NCBI RefSeq assembly: GCF_028595325.1
Contig: NZ_JAQQXR010000007.1
Span: forward strand, 124,001 to 188,000
Reading direction: 5' to 3'
Source of the DNA: Janthinobacterium fluminis
GTDB taxonomy: Bacteria > Pseudomonadota > Gammaproteobacteria > Burkholderiales > Burkholderiaceae_D
DNA length: 64,000 nt
Shown here: one piece after another, positions 1 to 11,887 of the stretch
Layout of the letters: every line of letters begins with the position of its first letter
Position numbering within the stretch: the stretch's first letter is position 1
Position numbers and translations under genes: made by a program
The notes under the pieces: model-generated
What the model was told of the DNA's origin: nothing
The model's input: only the letters and a program-made list of their open reading frames with translations
The model's database searches: none

Positions 1-496
1 CGCGAGGGTATGGAGGACGGGTCAATCTGACCGGGTCAATCCTGCCAGCAAACGAACACGAAGCACTAGATTCGCTTCTGTTGACGATCAGCGCTGAGGA
101 TAATAGTGTTTAGATAAGAAATTTCTTAGATGGGAAAAATACGGGATCGAATTATTTGAAATTTCATAAATTTATTGAGGAAAGATGCCGTGTAATTCCC
201 TATTCTTCTTACGGTTCGTGCGCAAAATTAGTGAGTTGGAGTAAAAAATTACGATGACACTAAAAAGTGCAATGCCCCTAAAAATAAAGAGTAAAAGTAT
301 GAAAAACTATAGAAGATAGCTGGTTTGAGTAACTGCTTCGAGGCGAATTCCGGGGAAAGCAGGACTTCCGCTTTTGGAGGAAGCTGTTGTTTATTCGGCC
401 ATCACATCTCAATAAAATCGGCCATCTTGTTTTCCATCACAGTAGCCATGATGCGGCGTTGCAACAGCGATGAAAGCCGCGTAAAATGCAGGCTTC
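1..496. other. AT-rich non-coding stretch upstream of tRNA-Gly
   Basis: No coding region can be supported here. Roughly 100-330 is markedly AT-rich compared with the rest of the window. It contains a perfect 14-nt palindrome, TAAGAAATTTCTTA, at 115-128. The one open frame reaching past 325 runs straight through the tRNA and is not a gene. The change in base composition beside a tRNA could mean remains of transferred DNA, but no integrase and no copy of the tRNA 3' end (an attachment repeat) is visible in this stretch. Confidence 0.6.
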
Positions 497-570
497 GCGG
501 GTGTAGCTCAATGGTAGAGCAGAAGCTTCCCAAGCTTACGACGAGGGTTCGATTCCCTTCACCCGCTCCA
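497..570 (+). tRNA. glyU: tRNA-Gly (anticodon CCC)
   Basis: A complete cloverleaf can be folded. The acceptor stem GCGGGTG pairs with CACCCGC, the D stem is GCTC/GAGC, the anticodon loop is TTCCCAA, and the T arm carries GGTTCGATT. The CCA end is encoded (568-570). The anticodon CCC reads GGG glycine codons. The body closely resembles the E. coli glyU product. The top pair of the anticodon stem (27-43) appears to be a G-A mismatch. It lies 68 nt before trmB on the same strand. Confidence 0.95.
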
Positions 571-638
571 GATTCGCCTTGGTTCGACGCCGCAGCGGCG
601 CCCCGGCAGTTCTTTTACCCGTTACCTCCCTCATTCCC

Positions 639-1358
639 ATGTCCTCAGATACGCCCCAAAACGGCCCAGCCCGGCCAATGATGTACGATCCGACCGAACA
701 CCGCATCCGCAGCTTCGTCACGCGCGCCGGCCGTCTGTCGATCGCCCAGGCGCGCGCGCTGGAAACGCTGGGGCCGCAGTTCCTGCTCGAATTTAACAAG
801 GCGCCGCTCGACTTCGCCCAGGCTTTCGGACGCAGCGCGCCGACGGTGCTGGAAATCGGCTTCGGCATGGGCGACACGACGTCGCACATCGCCAAGGGCA
901 TGCCGGAGAAGGATTTCATCGGCGTCGAGGTGCACACGCCCGGCGTCGGCAGCCTGCTCAAGCAGATCGGCGAACAGGAGCTGACGAATCTGCGCCTGAT
1001 CCAGCACGACGCGGTGGAGGTGCTCACGCATATGATTCCGGCCAATTCGCTGGCCGGCGTGCATGTGTTCTTCCCCGACCCGTGGCACAAGGCGCGCCAC
1101 AACAAGCGCCGCCTGATCCAGGGGCCGTTCGTCAAGCTGCTGACCGAGCGCCTGGCGCCGGGCGGCTATCTGCATTGCGCCACCGACTGGCAGGAGTATG
1201 CCGAGCAGATGCTGGAGGTGCTCGGCGCCGAGGAGGGTTTGGCCAACACCGCGGAAGGCTATGCGCCGCAGCCGGCTTACCGTCCGCTGACCAAGTTCGA
1301 GAACCGCGGTTTGCGGCTCGGGCATGGCGTGTGGGATTTGGTGTTCGTCAAGAAGTAA
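639..1358 (+). CDS. trmB: tRNA (guanine-N7-)-methyltransferase TrmB
   Basis: Methylates G46 in the variable loop of tRNAs using S-adenosylmethionine. The 239-residue protein has the family's SAM-binding segment [12 protein letters not shown] (about 70-81) and the signature [13 protein letters not shown] (146-158) that holds catalytic and tRNA-contacting residues. The chosen start is the ATG at 639. An in-frame TTG at 579 would add 20 residues of low-complexity Arg/Ala sequence lying right against the tRNA, which is unlike the family. No clear ribosome-binding site is seen at 639, so the later ATG at 699 remains possible. The gene ends at a bidirectional terminator shared with the convergent glutamate dehydrogenase gene. 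Confidence 0.95.
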   Translation: MSSDTPQNGPARPMMYDPTEHRIRSFVTRAGRLSIAQARALETLGPQFLLEFNKAPLDFAQAFGRSAPTVLEIGFGMGDTTSHIAKGMPEKDFIGVEVHTPGVGSLLKQIGEQELTNLRLIQHDAVEVLTHMIPANSLAGVHVFFPDPWHKARHNKRRLIQGPFVKLLTERLAPGGYLHCATDWQEYAEQMLEVLGAEEGLANTAEGYAPQPAYRPLTKFENRGLRLGHGVWDLVFVKK

Positions 1359-1385
1359 GGCGCGGCCGCGGCACCTGGCTGTCGC

Positions 1386-1427
1386 GGACGTAAAAAAAGC
1401 AGACCGAGGTCTGCTTTTTTTACGTCC
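1386..1427. terminator. bidirectional intrinsic terminator
   Basis: A 42-nt perfect inverted repeat. The arms contain AAAAAAAGCAGACC and its complement GGTCTGCTTTTTTT, so the hairpin ends in seven T residues when read on either strand. It sits between the convergent trmB (plus) and glutamate dehydrogenase (minus) genes and should stop transcription from both sides. Confidence 0.9.
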
Positions 1428-1476
1428 CGCGCTTGCGGCGGGCGCCGGCACATGTGCGCCGGCGCCCGCTGCCGCA

Positions 1477-2763
<1,287 letters not shown>

Positions 2764-2873
2764 GCTTCATGCTCCTGACGATACGTTGAGTGGCGTCGCG
2801 CAAACGCGCGCGCGCAGCGAGAGCCGAATCGTAGGCCAAGTGCCAGGGGCAGGCTAATGCTTTGTGCGCATTT

Positions 2874-2896
2874 AACTATGCGTATCATGCATAGTT
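2874..2896. promoter_or_regulatory. candidate operator upstream of glutamate dehydrogenase
   Basis: Perfect inverted repeat AACTATGC-N7-GCATAGTT. It lies in the 169-nt gap between the LysR stop and the glutamate dehydrogenase start. The symmetry and size suit a dimeric regulator such as the adjacent LysR protein. It is not followed by a T tract, so a terminator is less likely. Function is inferred. Confidence 0.5.
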
Positions 2897-2932
2897 GTTG
2901 AAGTGGTATGGTGCCCGGCCGCCCGCGGCGGC

Positions 2933-3901
2933 TTATTGGCGCGGCGCGGCGGCGCGCGCGCGGCGCTTGCCGGCGCGGCTTTTCTGCGCCTGCTCCAGGT
3001 ATTGCCACAGGCTTTCGACCATCGGCTTGCCCGGCCGCTGCGGCGACGGGCGTTCGCGGTAGAGGCGGATTTCCATGTCGATTTCCCAGCCCGGCGCGCC
3101 GCCGTCGGCGCGCGCCAGCTGCTTCTGTTTGAGTTCGCGCGTGACGGCCGACTCGGGCAGGAAGGCCACGCCGCGCCCCTCCAGCGCCATCATTTTCAAG
3201 CCCTCGGCCATGTCCGTCTCGTAGCAGGTTGCCAGGTGCAGCGGCTGTCTGGCGTCCGTCAGTATCAGTTCGACCATGCGCCCCAGGTAGGCGTTGTTGG
3301 TGTAGGACAGGAAGGGCAGCGGTTCGGCGGCGCTGCCGGGCAGGGCGAAGTCGGGCGTGCGCGCCTTGTCGCAGCGGGCGTAGGCGCGCAGCGCCTCGCG
3401 GCCCAGCACCAGCATGTCGTAGCTGCCCGGGTCGAGCTGCACCGGCTGGCGCGGGTGGTGGTAGCACAGCAGCAGGTCGCAGCCGCCGTCGACCAGTTGC
3501 AGCACGGCGTCGTGGACGTTGAGGGCCATCAGCCGGCTGTTGATCGGCGCGAAGCCGTGCTCCAGCGCCGTCAGCCATTTCGGCATGAAGGTCAGCGACA
3601 GCGTGTGCGGCACGGCGAAGTCGACGCTGGTCTGGGCCGCCGCGCGCTTGCCGCGCAATAGCGCGCGCACGCCGTTGATCTGGCCCAGCATTTCCAGCGC
3701 CTGCTCGTAGAAGACCACGCCGGCCGGGGTCAGGCTGGTCGGGTAGGAGGTGCGGTCGACGAGGTCGGTGCCGAGCCAGTTTTCCAGCGATTGGATGCGC
3801 CGCGAGAACGCCGGCTGGGTCACGTGGCGCAAGGCCGCCGAGCGACTAAAGTTGTTGGTCTCGGCGAGCGAGATGAAGTCTTCCAGCCATTTGGTTTCCA
3901 T
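2933..3901 (-). CDS. LysR-family transcriptional regulator, HypT/YjiE-like
   Basis: 322-residue LysR-type regulator. The N-terminal winged helix-turn-helix spans about 1-60 (start METKWLEDFISL, then QPAFSRRIQSLE), followed by the periplasmic-binding-like effector domain. The N terminus and the segment SYTNNAYLGRMVELILT resemble E. coli HypT (YjiE), the hypochlorite-responsive LysR protein. This places it in that subgroup, but it does not prove the same signal. The C terminus has a basic Arg/Ala/Lys-rich tail. It is read in the same direction as the downstream glutamate dehydrogenase gene, so it may control that gene. The ligand is unknown. Confidence 0.85.
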   Translation of the reverse strand: METKWLEDFISLAETNNFSRSAALRHVTQPAFSRRIQSLENWLGTDLVDRTSYPTSLTPAGVVFYEQALEMLGQINGVRALLRGKRAAAQTSVDFAVPHTLSLTFMPKWLTALEHGFAPINSRLMALNVHDAVLQLVDGGCDLLLCYHHPRQPVQLDPGSYDMLVLGREALRAYARCDKARTPDFALPGSAAEPLPFLSYTNNAYLGRMVELILTDARQPLHLATCYETDMAEGLKMMALEGRGVAFLPESAVTRELKQKQLARADGGAPGWEIDMEIRLYRERPSPQRPGKPMVESLWQYLEQAQKSRAGKRRARAAAPRQ

Positions 3902-3974
3902 GCGTGATCGTAACCGGCTTTGGCCGCAATTGCACGCGAACCGCGCGCAATTGTGCGGATTGCGCGCCCGCCGC

Positions 3975-5798
<1,824 letters not shown>

Positions 5799-5802
5799 TG
5801 CT

Positions 5803-6636
5803 TTAATCCGCCCACACTACCCAGCCGAAATGGGCGCTGGCGATGACCACCAGGCCGAAGACGATGCGGTACCAGGCAAAGAAGGTGAAGTCGTGGGTGC
5901 TGATATAGCGCAGCAGCCAGCGCACGCACAGGAAGGCCGAGACGAAGGCGGCCAGCGTGCCGACGCCGAACAGCGGCAGGTCGGCCAGCGACAGCAGCGC
6001 GCGCTCCTTGTAGATCGAGTAGACGGTGGCGCCCAGCAGGGTCGGGATCGCCAGGAAGAAGGAGAATTCGGTGGCGGCCTTGCGCGACAGGCCCAGCGCC
6101 ATGCCGCCGATGATGGAGGCGCCGGAGCGGCTGGTGCCGGGGATCAGCGCGAAGGCTTGCACCAGGCCCACTTTGAGGGCGTCGAGCATGCTCATGTCGT
6201 CGACCGCGTGGATGCGCACCGACACCGGGTTGGCGCGGGCGTGGCGCTCGACCAGCAGGATGATGACGCCGCCGACGATGAAGGCCAGCGCCACCGGCAC
6301 CGGGGCGAACAGCACGGCCTTGATTTTCTTGGCGAAGATCAGGCCGAGGACGGCCGCCGGCAGGAAGCCGATGAGCAGGTTGAGGACGAATTTGCGCGCC
6401 CTGGCGTCGCTGCCCAGGCCGCTTAGCACGCTGGCGATCTTGGCCCGGTATTCCCAGCAGACGGCGAAGATGGCGCCGGCCTGGATGACGATTTCGAAGA
6501 CCTTGATCTTTTCGCCCGTGAAGTCGAGCAGGCTGCCGGCCAGGATCAGGTGGCCGGTCGAGGAAATGGGCAGGAATTCGGTGAAACCTTCCACCAGCCC
6601 CATGATGACGGCTTTGAGCGCGAGAATGAAATCCAT
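5803..6636 (-). CDS. uppP: undecaprenyl-diphosphatase UppP (BacA)
   Basis: Integral membrane enzyme that dephosphorylates undecaprenyl pyrophosphate, recycling the lipid carrier for peptidoglycan and other envelope polymers. Overproduction gives bacitracin resistance. The 277-residue protein has the two signature motifs [14 protein letters not shown] (16-29) and PGTSRSG (166-172), which hold the catalytic Glu, His, Ser and Arg residues, plus about eight hydrophobic segments. It is upstream of recQ with a 4-nt gap. The 292-nt region upstream (6637-6928) is shared with the divergent alpha-carbonic anhydrase gene and shows no other gene. Confidence 0.96.
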   Translation of the reverse strand: MDFILALKAVIMGLVEGFTEFLPISSTGHLILAGSLLDFTGEKIKVFEIVIQAGAIFAVCWEYRAKIASVLSGLGSDARARKFVLNLLIGFLPAAVLGLIFAKKIKAVLFAPVPVALAFIVGGVIILLVERHARANPVSVRIHAVDDMSMLDALKVGLVQAFALIPGTSRSGASIIGGMALGLSRKAATEFSFFLAIPTLLGATVYSIYKERALLSLADLPLFGVGTLAAFVSAFLCVRWLLRYISTHDFTFFAWYRIVFGLVVIASAHFGWVVWAD

Positions 6637-6928
6637 AAATTTTGTTCTGGTACGTACTAGTTTGTTGAGGGGGAGGCGCGGATGGCGCCTGACCGCTGCG
6701 CGGGGTCGAAGCTTACCACGATAGCGGCCGGCGAATCTGATTCAGCGCAGGCGCGCGGCCGCGCGGCCGGTGCGGCGCCGTGCACACATGGCGCGCACGG
6801 CGGTTGACCGGCGCGCATGGCCGCGCTAGCATCGGTGTTGCCATTGTTCAGATGCATGGCCCGGACCGTGGCTCCCTTCCCGGTAGTAACTTCCTCCGTA
6901 GTCTGACAAACGCTGAAAGGATTTTCTG

Positions 6929-7675
6929 ATGAAATTCAATTCAATGCTGGTGGCCTGTGGCCTGAGCGCAGTTTGCAGCGTCGCGCTGGCCGAAGACAAG
7001 CCCGCGCACTGGACTTACCAGGGCCATGGCGGGCCGGCCCATTGGAGCGAGCTCGACGAGGGCTTCTCCGGCTGCAAGCTGGGCAAGCAGCAATCGCCCA
7101 TCGACATCCGCGGCGCCCGGCAGGCCAAGCTGGCGCCCATCGACTTCGCCTACGCGCCCGGCGGCGCCAGCGTCGTCAACAACGGCCACACGGTGCAGGT
7201 GAACCTGGCCGAGGGCGGCGCGATACGCCTGGCGGACGGCGACTACAAGCTGTTGCAATTCCACTTCCACACGCCCAGCGAGGAAAAGGTCAACGGCGTC
7301 AGTTATCCGCTGGTGGCCCATTTCGTCCACAAGAGCGAGGCCGGCAAGCTGGCCGTCGTCGCCGTGCTGTTCCAGAAGGGCGCCAGCAATCCGGCCCTGC
7401 GGGGCGTATTCGACGCGCTGCCGGCCAAGGCGAACGAGAGCCGCGAGCTGGATGAGGGTATCAATCCGGAAGCCGTGCTGCCGGCCCGGCGCGGCTATTA
7501 CGCCTATGTCGGCTCGCTGACGACGCCGCCGTGCAGCGAGGGCGTGCTGTGGCATGTGCTGAAGCAGCCGGTGAGCTTGTCGGCCGCGCAATTGAAGTCC
7601 TTCCAAAAACTGTATCCGATGAACGCCCGCCCGGTGCAAGCCCTGAACGGGCGCACGGTGGAAGCGAGCGAATAG
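6929..7675 (+). CDS. cah: periplasmic alpha-class carbonic anhydrase
   Basis: Zinc enzyme interconverting CO2 and bicarbonate. The 248-residue protein has a signal peptide (about 1-21, ending SVALA-E), then a complete alpha-CA fold: QSPIDI (55-60), zinc ligands H112 and H114 in QFHFHTPSE, and H131 in HFVHKSE; the conserved SLTTPPCSEGV segment lies near the C-terminal third. A good ribosome-binding site (AAAGGA) precedes the ATG. The role is presumably pH or CO2 handling in the periplasm. It is 82 nt from the following GTPase gene; whether they share a transcript is unclear. A second, beta-class enzyme is encoded at 42134-42805. Confidence 0.95.
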   Translation: MKFNSMLVACGLSAVCSVALAEDKPAHWTYQGHGGPAHWSELDEGFSGCKLGKQQSPIDIRGARQAKLAPIDFAYAPGGASVVNNGHTVQVNLAEGGAIRLADGDYKLLQFHFHTPSEEKVNGVSYPLVAHFVHKSEAGKLAVVAVLFQKGASNPALRGVFDALPAKANESRELDEGINPEAVLPARRGYYAYVGSLTTPPCSEGVLWHVLKQPVSLSAAQLKSFQKLYPMNARPVQALNGRTVEASE

Positions 7676-7757
7676 CAGCGCCCGGGCGCGTCCGCGCACA
7701 CATCCGTCCCGCGCGCCGCGCCCGCCCCCGAGCCGCCCCGAGGTATGCCGATCCATC

Positions 7758-8408
7758 ATGGCCGAACTGGATGAACAACGCCGCCGCCTGACCGTCAAGC
7801 TGGTCTATTACGGCCCCGCCATGTCGGGCAAGACGACGAACCTGACGCGCCTGCACGACTTGCTGGCGGCCGAGCTCAAGGGGGACATCATGACGCTGGA
7901 GACGGATGGCGACCGCACCCTGTTTTTCGACTTGCTGCCGCTGGGCTTCACGGCGCCGTCCGGCCTGCTGGTCAAGTTCAAGGTGTTCACCGTGCCCGGC
8001 CAGGTGGCCCACGACGGCACGCGCAAGGCCGTGCTGTCGCGCGCCGACGGCGTCGTCTTCGTCGCCGACTCGCGGCGCCACCAGGCCAGCAACAACGCCA
8101 GCTCCTTCGAAAACCTGATGGCCAACCTGGCCATCCTCGGCCTGGACGGCGCCGTCCTGCCGCTGGTGGTGCAATTCAACAAGCGCGACCTGCCCGACAT
8201 CCTCAGCGAGGCGGAAATCGCGGCGCGCTGGGCGCAGGCGCCGTGGCCGCTGCTGTTCGCCGCCGCGCTCGAGGGCGGCGGCGTGCTGGCCACCTTCGCC
8301 GCCCTGCTGGACGGGCTGTACGACAGCCTGGACCGCCAGTTCGCGCTGGGCGCCGCCCACGGCTTGACGCGCGCCGCCTTTTGCGCGGCGCTGGGGGCGC
8401 GGCCGTGA
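7758..8408 (+). CDS. MglA-like small Ras-family GTPase
   Basis: 216-residue soluble GTPase. The P-loop is GPAMSGKT (19-26). The second motif is TVPGQ (78-82), the MglA-type form rather than the DTAGQ of eukaryotic Ras. The guanine-specificity motif is NKRD (141-144). MglA proteins are polarity switches that place type IV pilus and gliding machinery at a cell pole. No MglB-type (roadblock) GTPase-activating partner is found beside it. The gene overlaps the kinase gene by GTGA, and that gene overlaps the REC-ATPase gene in the same way, so the three should be made together. Role in directing the downstream PilB-like ATPase is inference. Confidence 0.85.
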   Translation: MAELDEQRRRLTVKLVYYGPAMSGKTTNLTRLHDLLAAELKGDIMTLETDGDRTLFFDLLPLGFTAPSGLLVKFKVFTVPGQVAHDGTRKAVLSRADGVVFVADSRRHQASNNASSFENLMANLAILGLDGAVLPLVVQFNKRDLPDILSEAEIAARWAQAPWPLLFAAALEGGGVLATFAALLDGLYDSLDRQFALGAAHGLTRAAFCAALGARP

Positions 8409-9658
8409 ACGCGCCGGCCCGCTTCGACCGCGAGCCGACGCTGGCCGAGCTGCTGCGGGCGCTGCCGCGCGGCCACTTGCCGGCCCTGCTGGAGCGGGCG
8501 CTGGGGCCGCGCTGGGAAGTGCGCGACGCCGGCGGCGCCCGCGTGCTCGGCCCGGGCCTCGATGGCCCGGGGCGCGACGGCCCCGGCCCGGACGGCGCGC
8601 CGGACGCCGCGGCCGAGGCGCCGCTGCGGCTGGGCATCGACGTGCTCGGCCGCCTGAGCGGCGCGGCCGCCGGGGTGGCCGATGCGGCCGCCTGGCTGGA
8701 ACTGGTGCTGGCCGTCGCCGAGCGCTACCGCATGGCGGCCGAGCTGCATGTGGAATCGGCGCACGCCGACTACCACGCGCTGCAGGCCCAGCATGTCGCC
8801 CTGCTGGAGTCGGAGCGGCGCTACCGGGCGCTGTCGGCCCAGTTGGAGGAGCGCGTGGCGGCGCAGACGCAGGCCATCGAGCACGCCCAGCGGCAGATCT
8901 TCCACACGGAGAAAATGGCCGCCGTCGGCACGCTGGCGGCCGGCATGGCGCACGAGATCAACAACCCGATCGGCTTCATCCGCAGCAACCTGGGCAGCGC
9001 CAAGGAGTATGTGGGCGCGCTGGCCGAGGTGCTGCTGGCCTACCGCCGCGGCGACGCGGCGGCCGCCGACGCGGCCTGGCGCGGCCACGACGTCGACGCG
9101 CTGCTGCAGGATTTCCCGGCCCTGCTGGCCGAGTCGGGCGCCGGCGCCGACCGCGTCGCCCACATCGTCCAGAACCTGAAAGCCTATGCCGGCGTCGACA
9201 GCGCCGGCGCCGCGCCGGCCGACGTGGCCGAGGCGGTGCGCGCCGCCGCCGCCATCGTCGCCGGGCAATTGCCGGACACGGTGACGCTGGAGGTGCGGCT
9301 GGCGCCCATGCCGGCGCTGCGCTGCGACGCCGGGCGCATCCGCCAGATGCTGCTGGCGCTGCTGCACAACGCCCGCCTGGCCGTCGCCGACGCCGGCCTG
9401 ATACGCGTCAGCGGCGGCGTCGACGGCGCCGCCATCCGCCTCGTCGTCGAGGACGACGGCTGCGGCATCGCGCCGGCCATCGCGGCGCGCGTGTTCGAGC
9501 CGTTTTTCACGACGCGCGCCGTGGGCGCCGGCATGGGGCTGGGCTTGACGGTGGCGCGCGACATCGCCGCCGCCCACGGCGGCGCCATCGCGCTGGGGCG
9601 CGGCGCCACGGCCGGCACCCGCGTCACGGTCGAGCTGCCGCTGGCGGGGCCGCCGTGA
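8405..9658 (+). CDS. soluble sensor histidine kinase
   Basis: 417 residues from the GTG at 8405, which overlaps the GTPase stop (GTGA). There are no transmembrane segments, so the signal is intracellular. The N-terminal ~100 residues are unrecognised and include a Gly/Pro/Asp-rich linker (about 47-68). A coiled-coil stretch follows (about 118-165), then the HisKA box with H183 in MAHEINNP, and a catalytic ATPase domain with DDGCGI (G1) and GMGLGL (G2). The obvious partner is the receiver domain of the next protein. An upstream in-frame start at 8243 would lie within the GTPase gene and is unlikely. Base composition is extremely GC-rich even for this genome. Confidence 0.88.
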   Translation: MNAPARFDREPTLAELLRALPRGHLPALLERALGPRWEVRDAGGARVLGPGLDGPGRDGPGPDGAPDAAAEAPLRLGIDVLGRLSGAAAGVADAAAWLELVLAVAERYRMAAELHVESAHADYHALQAQHVALLESERRYRALSAQLEERVAAQTQAIEHAQRQIFHTEKMAAVGTLAAGMAHEINNPIGFIRSNLGSAKEYVGALAEVLLAYRRGDAAAADAAWRGHDVDALLQDFPALLAESGAGADRVAHIVQNLKAYAGVDSAGAAPADVAEAVRAAAAIVAGQLPDTVTLEVRLAPMPALRCDAGRIRQMLLALLHNARLAVADAGLIRVSGGVDGAAIRLVVEDDGCGIAPAIAARVFEPFFTTRAVGAGMGLGLTVARDIAAAHGGAIALGRGATAGTRVTVELPLAGPP

Positions 9659-11874
9659 GCTACAGCCACCTGTTCACGGACGCCGCCGCGCCCGAGGGGG
9701 CGGCCGCCGCGCCGCCGCGCTACCGCCTGCTGCTGGTCGACGACGAGCCCGGCGTGCTGGCGGCGCTGCGCCGCGTCTTCCGCCAGGAAAACTACGACGT
9801 CGTGCTGTGCCAGGACCCGCAGCAGGCGCTGGCGCTGCTGGGCGCCGAAGCCTTCCACCTGCTCGTCAGCGACTACATGATGCCGGGCATGACGGGCGGC
9901 GAGCTGTTGAAGCGGGCGCGGGCGCTGTGCCCGGACACGATACGCATCATGCTCACCGGCCACGCCGACGTCAACGCCGTCGTCGCCGCGATGAAGAGCG
10001 GCGCCGTCTACAAGTTCATCCTCAAGCCCTGGGACGACGACGACCTGCGCGTCACCGTCGCGCTGGCCCTGGAGCAGCACCAGTTGATCCAGAAAAACAA
10101 CAGCCTGAAGCGCGACAACCAGGCGAAGCGGGCGGAAATCGAGCAATTGGCGAAGTTCGGCGTGTCCAACCGCAGCCAGCTGGCCGTCATGCTGAACAAG
10201 CGCGGCATGCTCAACAACGCCCAGGTGCAGGAATTGATGCGCGTGCAGCAGCAGCGCAAGGCGCCGATGATCAAGCTGATCGTCGAACGGGGCTGGTTGA
10301 CGGAGCAGGCGATGCACGAGTTCATCGGCAAGGAATTGCTGATCCAGCAGGTGGCGCTGGAGGAGTTCAGCGTCGACCCCGGCGTCGCCGCGCTGGTGCC
10401 GACGGCGCTGTGCCAGCGCCAGCAGATCGTGCCGCTGAAGATAGAGAGCCGGCGCCTGACGCTGGCGATGGCCGACCCGCTCGACGTCGGCCTGCTCGAC
10501 GACCTGCGCTTCGTGACGGGGCTGGAAATCGCCCCGGTGCTGGCGGCGATGGCGGCGATCCAGCGCAAGATCGCCGACGTCTACGGCTGCGGCGCCGGCG
10601 AGCTTGCCGACGCGGCCGGCGAGTTCGGCGCCGCCGACCCCTACGAGGGCATCGAAATCCTCATCGAGGACGAGGACGAGCAAAGCCTGGAGGAGCTGCT
10701 GCAGGGCACGGACGAGCCGCCGGCCATCCGCCTCGTCAATTCCATCCTGGTCGAGGCGATCCGGCTGGGCGCGTCCGACATCCACATCCAGCCGCGGGCG
10801 AAGAATGTGGTGGTGCGGCTGCGCATCGACGGCGTGCTCAGCGACAAGATCCAGATCCCGCACAATATGCACCAGTCCATCGTGTCGCGCATCAAGGTCA
10901 TGGCCGAACTCGACATCTCCGAGCGGCGCCGGCCCCAGGACGGCCGCCTGGCCGTGAAGACGCCGAAGCGCGTCGTCGACTTGCGCGTCTCCTCGCTGCC
11001 GACGATCAACGGCGAGAAAATCGTCATGCGCATCCTCGACCGCAACGCCGCCGTGGTCCGACTCGACGAACTGGGCTTCGGCCCGGCCGACCTGGCCGGC
11101 ATCGGCCGCGCCTGCGGCAAGCCGCAGGGCATGATCCTGGCCACGGGGCCGACGGGCAGCGGCAAGACGACGACGCTGTACAGCCTGCTGCAAAACAACG
11201 CCACGTCGGAAAAGAATTACCTGACCATCGAAGACCCGGTCGAGTACTACCTCGACACGGCGGGGCAGGTGCTGGTGCGCGAGAAAATCGGCATGACCTT
11301 CCCGCTGATCTTGCGCTCCATTTTGCGGCAAGACCCGGACGTGCTCCTGATCGGCGAAATCCGCGACTTCGAGACGGCCGAGGTGGCCTTCCACGCGGCG
11401 CTGACGGGGCACCAGGTGTTCTCTACCCTGCACACGAATTCCGCGCTGGCGTCCGTGTCGCGGCTGTTCGACCTGGGCTTGAAACCCTTCGTCATCGCCA
11501 CGGCGCTGGAGGCCGTCATCGCGCAGCGGCTGGTGCGCCGCAGCTGCGATTTCTGCCGTGTGGAAGTCGACCCGGACGCGCAGTTGCTCAAGCATCTGGG
11601 CGGGCGCTTCGCCAGCGGCATCACGCGCGCCTACCGGGGCGGCGGCTGCCCGGCCTGCCACGGCAGCGGCTACAAGGGCCGGCTCGGCCTGTACGAATTG
11701 CTGGTGCCGGACAACCACCTGCGGCATTTGATCGCCACCGTCGCGCCCGTCACGGAAATGGCCGCCTATGCCAGCGGCCAGGGCTTTTCGACGCTGCGCG
11801 ACGACGCCTATTACAAGGTGCAGAGCGGCGTGACGACGCTCGACGAGGTGTTGCGCGTGCTGGGGCCGGGCTGA
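9655..11874 (+). CDS. response regulator fused to PilB/GspE-type secretion ATPase
   Basis: 739 residues from a GTG overlapping the kinase stop (GTGA). Domains: a receiver domain (22-135) with acidic pocket D29/D30, phospho-acceptor D73 (VSDYMMPGMTG), T101 and K124; a coiled linker (136-165); two tandem MshEN-like repeats (about 175-200 and 203-228) leading into a GspE N-domain; and a full GspE/PilB ATPase with Walker A GPTGSGKTT (498-506), Walker B LLIGEIRD (564-571), the His box TLHTN (591-595) and a four-cysteine zinc site (C631, C634, C665, C668). Such ATPases drive pilus extension or type II secretion. The receiver fusion implies control by phosphorylation from the preceding kinase. No pilin or platform gene lies nearby, so it must act on machinery encoded elsewhere. 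Confidence 0.9.
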   Translation: MSYSHLFTDAAAPEGAAAAPPRYRLLLVDDEPGVLAALRRVFRQENYDVVLCQDPQQALALLGAEAFHLLVSDYMMPGMTGGELLKRARALCPDTIRIMLTGHADVNAVVAAMKSGAVYKFILKPWDDDDLRVTVALALEQHQLIQKNNSLKRDNQAKRAEIEQLAKFGVSNRSQLAVMLNKRGMLNNAQVQELMRVQQQRKAPMIKLIVERGWLTEQAMHEFIGKELLIQQVALEEFSVDPGVAALVPTALCQRQQIVPLKIESRRLTLAMADPLDVGLLDDLRFVTGLEIAPVLAAMAAIQRKIADVYGCGAGELADAAGEFGAADPYEGIEILIEDEDEQSLEELLQGTDEPPAIRLVNSILVEAIRLGASDIHIQPRAKNVVVRLRIDGVLSDKIQIPHNMHQSIVSRIKVMAELDISERRRPQDGRLAVKTPKRVVDLRVSSLPTINGEKIVMRILDRNAAVVRLDELGFGPADLAGIGRACGKPQGMILATGPTGSGKTTTLYSLLQNNATSEKNYLTIEDPVEYYLDTAGQVLVREKIGMTFPLILRSILRQDPDVLLIGEIRDFETAEVAFHAALTGHQVFSTLHTNSALASVSRLFDLGLKPFVIATALEAVIAQRLVRRSCDFCRVEVDPDAQLLKHLGGRFASGITRAYRGGGCPACHGSGYKGRLGLYELLVPDNHLRHLIATVAPVTEMAAYASGQGFSTLRDDAYYKVQSGVTTLDEVLRVLGPG

Positions 11875-11887
11875 TGGCAAGCCGGGG

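Noticed and set aside
497..570. tRNA-Gly as an integration site for an island on its left
   Set aside because: Islands normally insert at the tRNA 3' end. The 3' side leads straight to trmB, and no repeat of the tRNA end or integrase is seen.
325..681. 118-codon frame across the tRNA-Gly gene
   Set aside because: It runs through the tRNA and into the trmB start region; no ribosome-binding site or protein-like composition.
6657..6857. 66-codon minus-strand frame upstream of uppP
   Set aside because: Lies in the divergent promoter region, Ala/Arg/Pro-rich, no ribosome-binding site.
9184..11880. 898-codon open frame on the minus strand opposite the REC-ATPase gene
   Set aside because: Antisense shadow caused by high GC. 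The plus strand encodes a protein with all ATPase and receiver motifs; the minus frame is rich in His/Gln/Arg/Ala with no domain.
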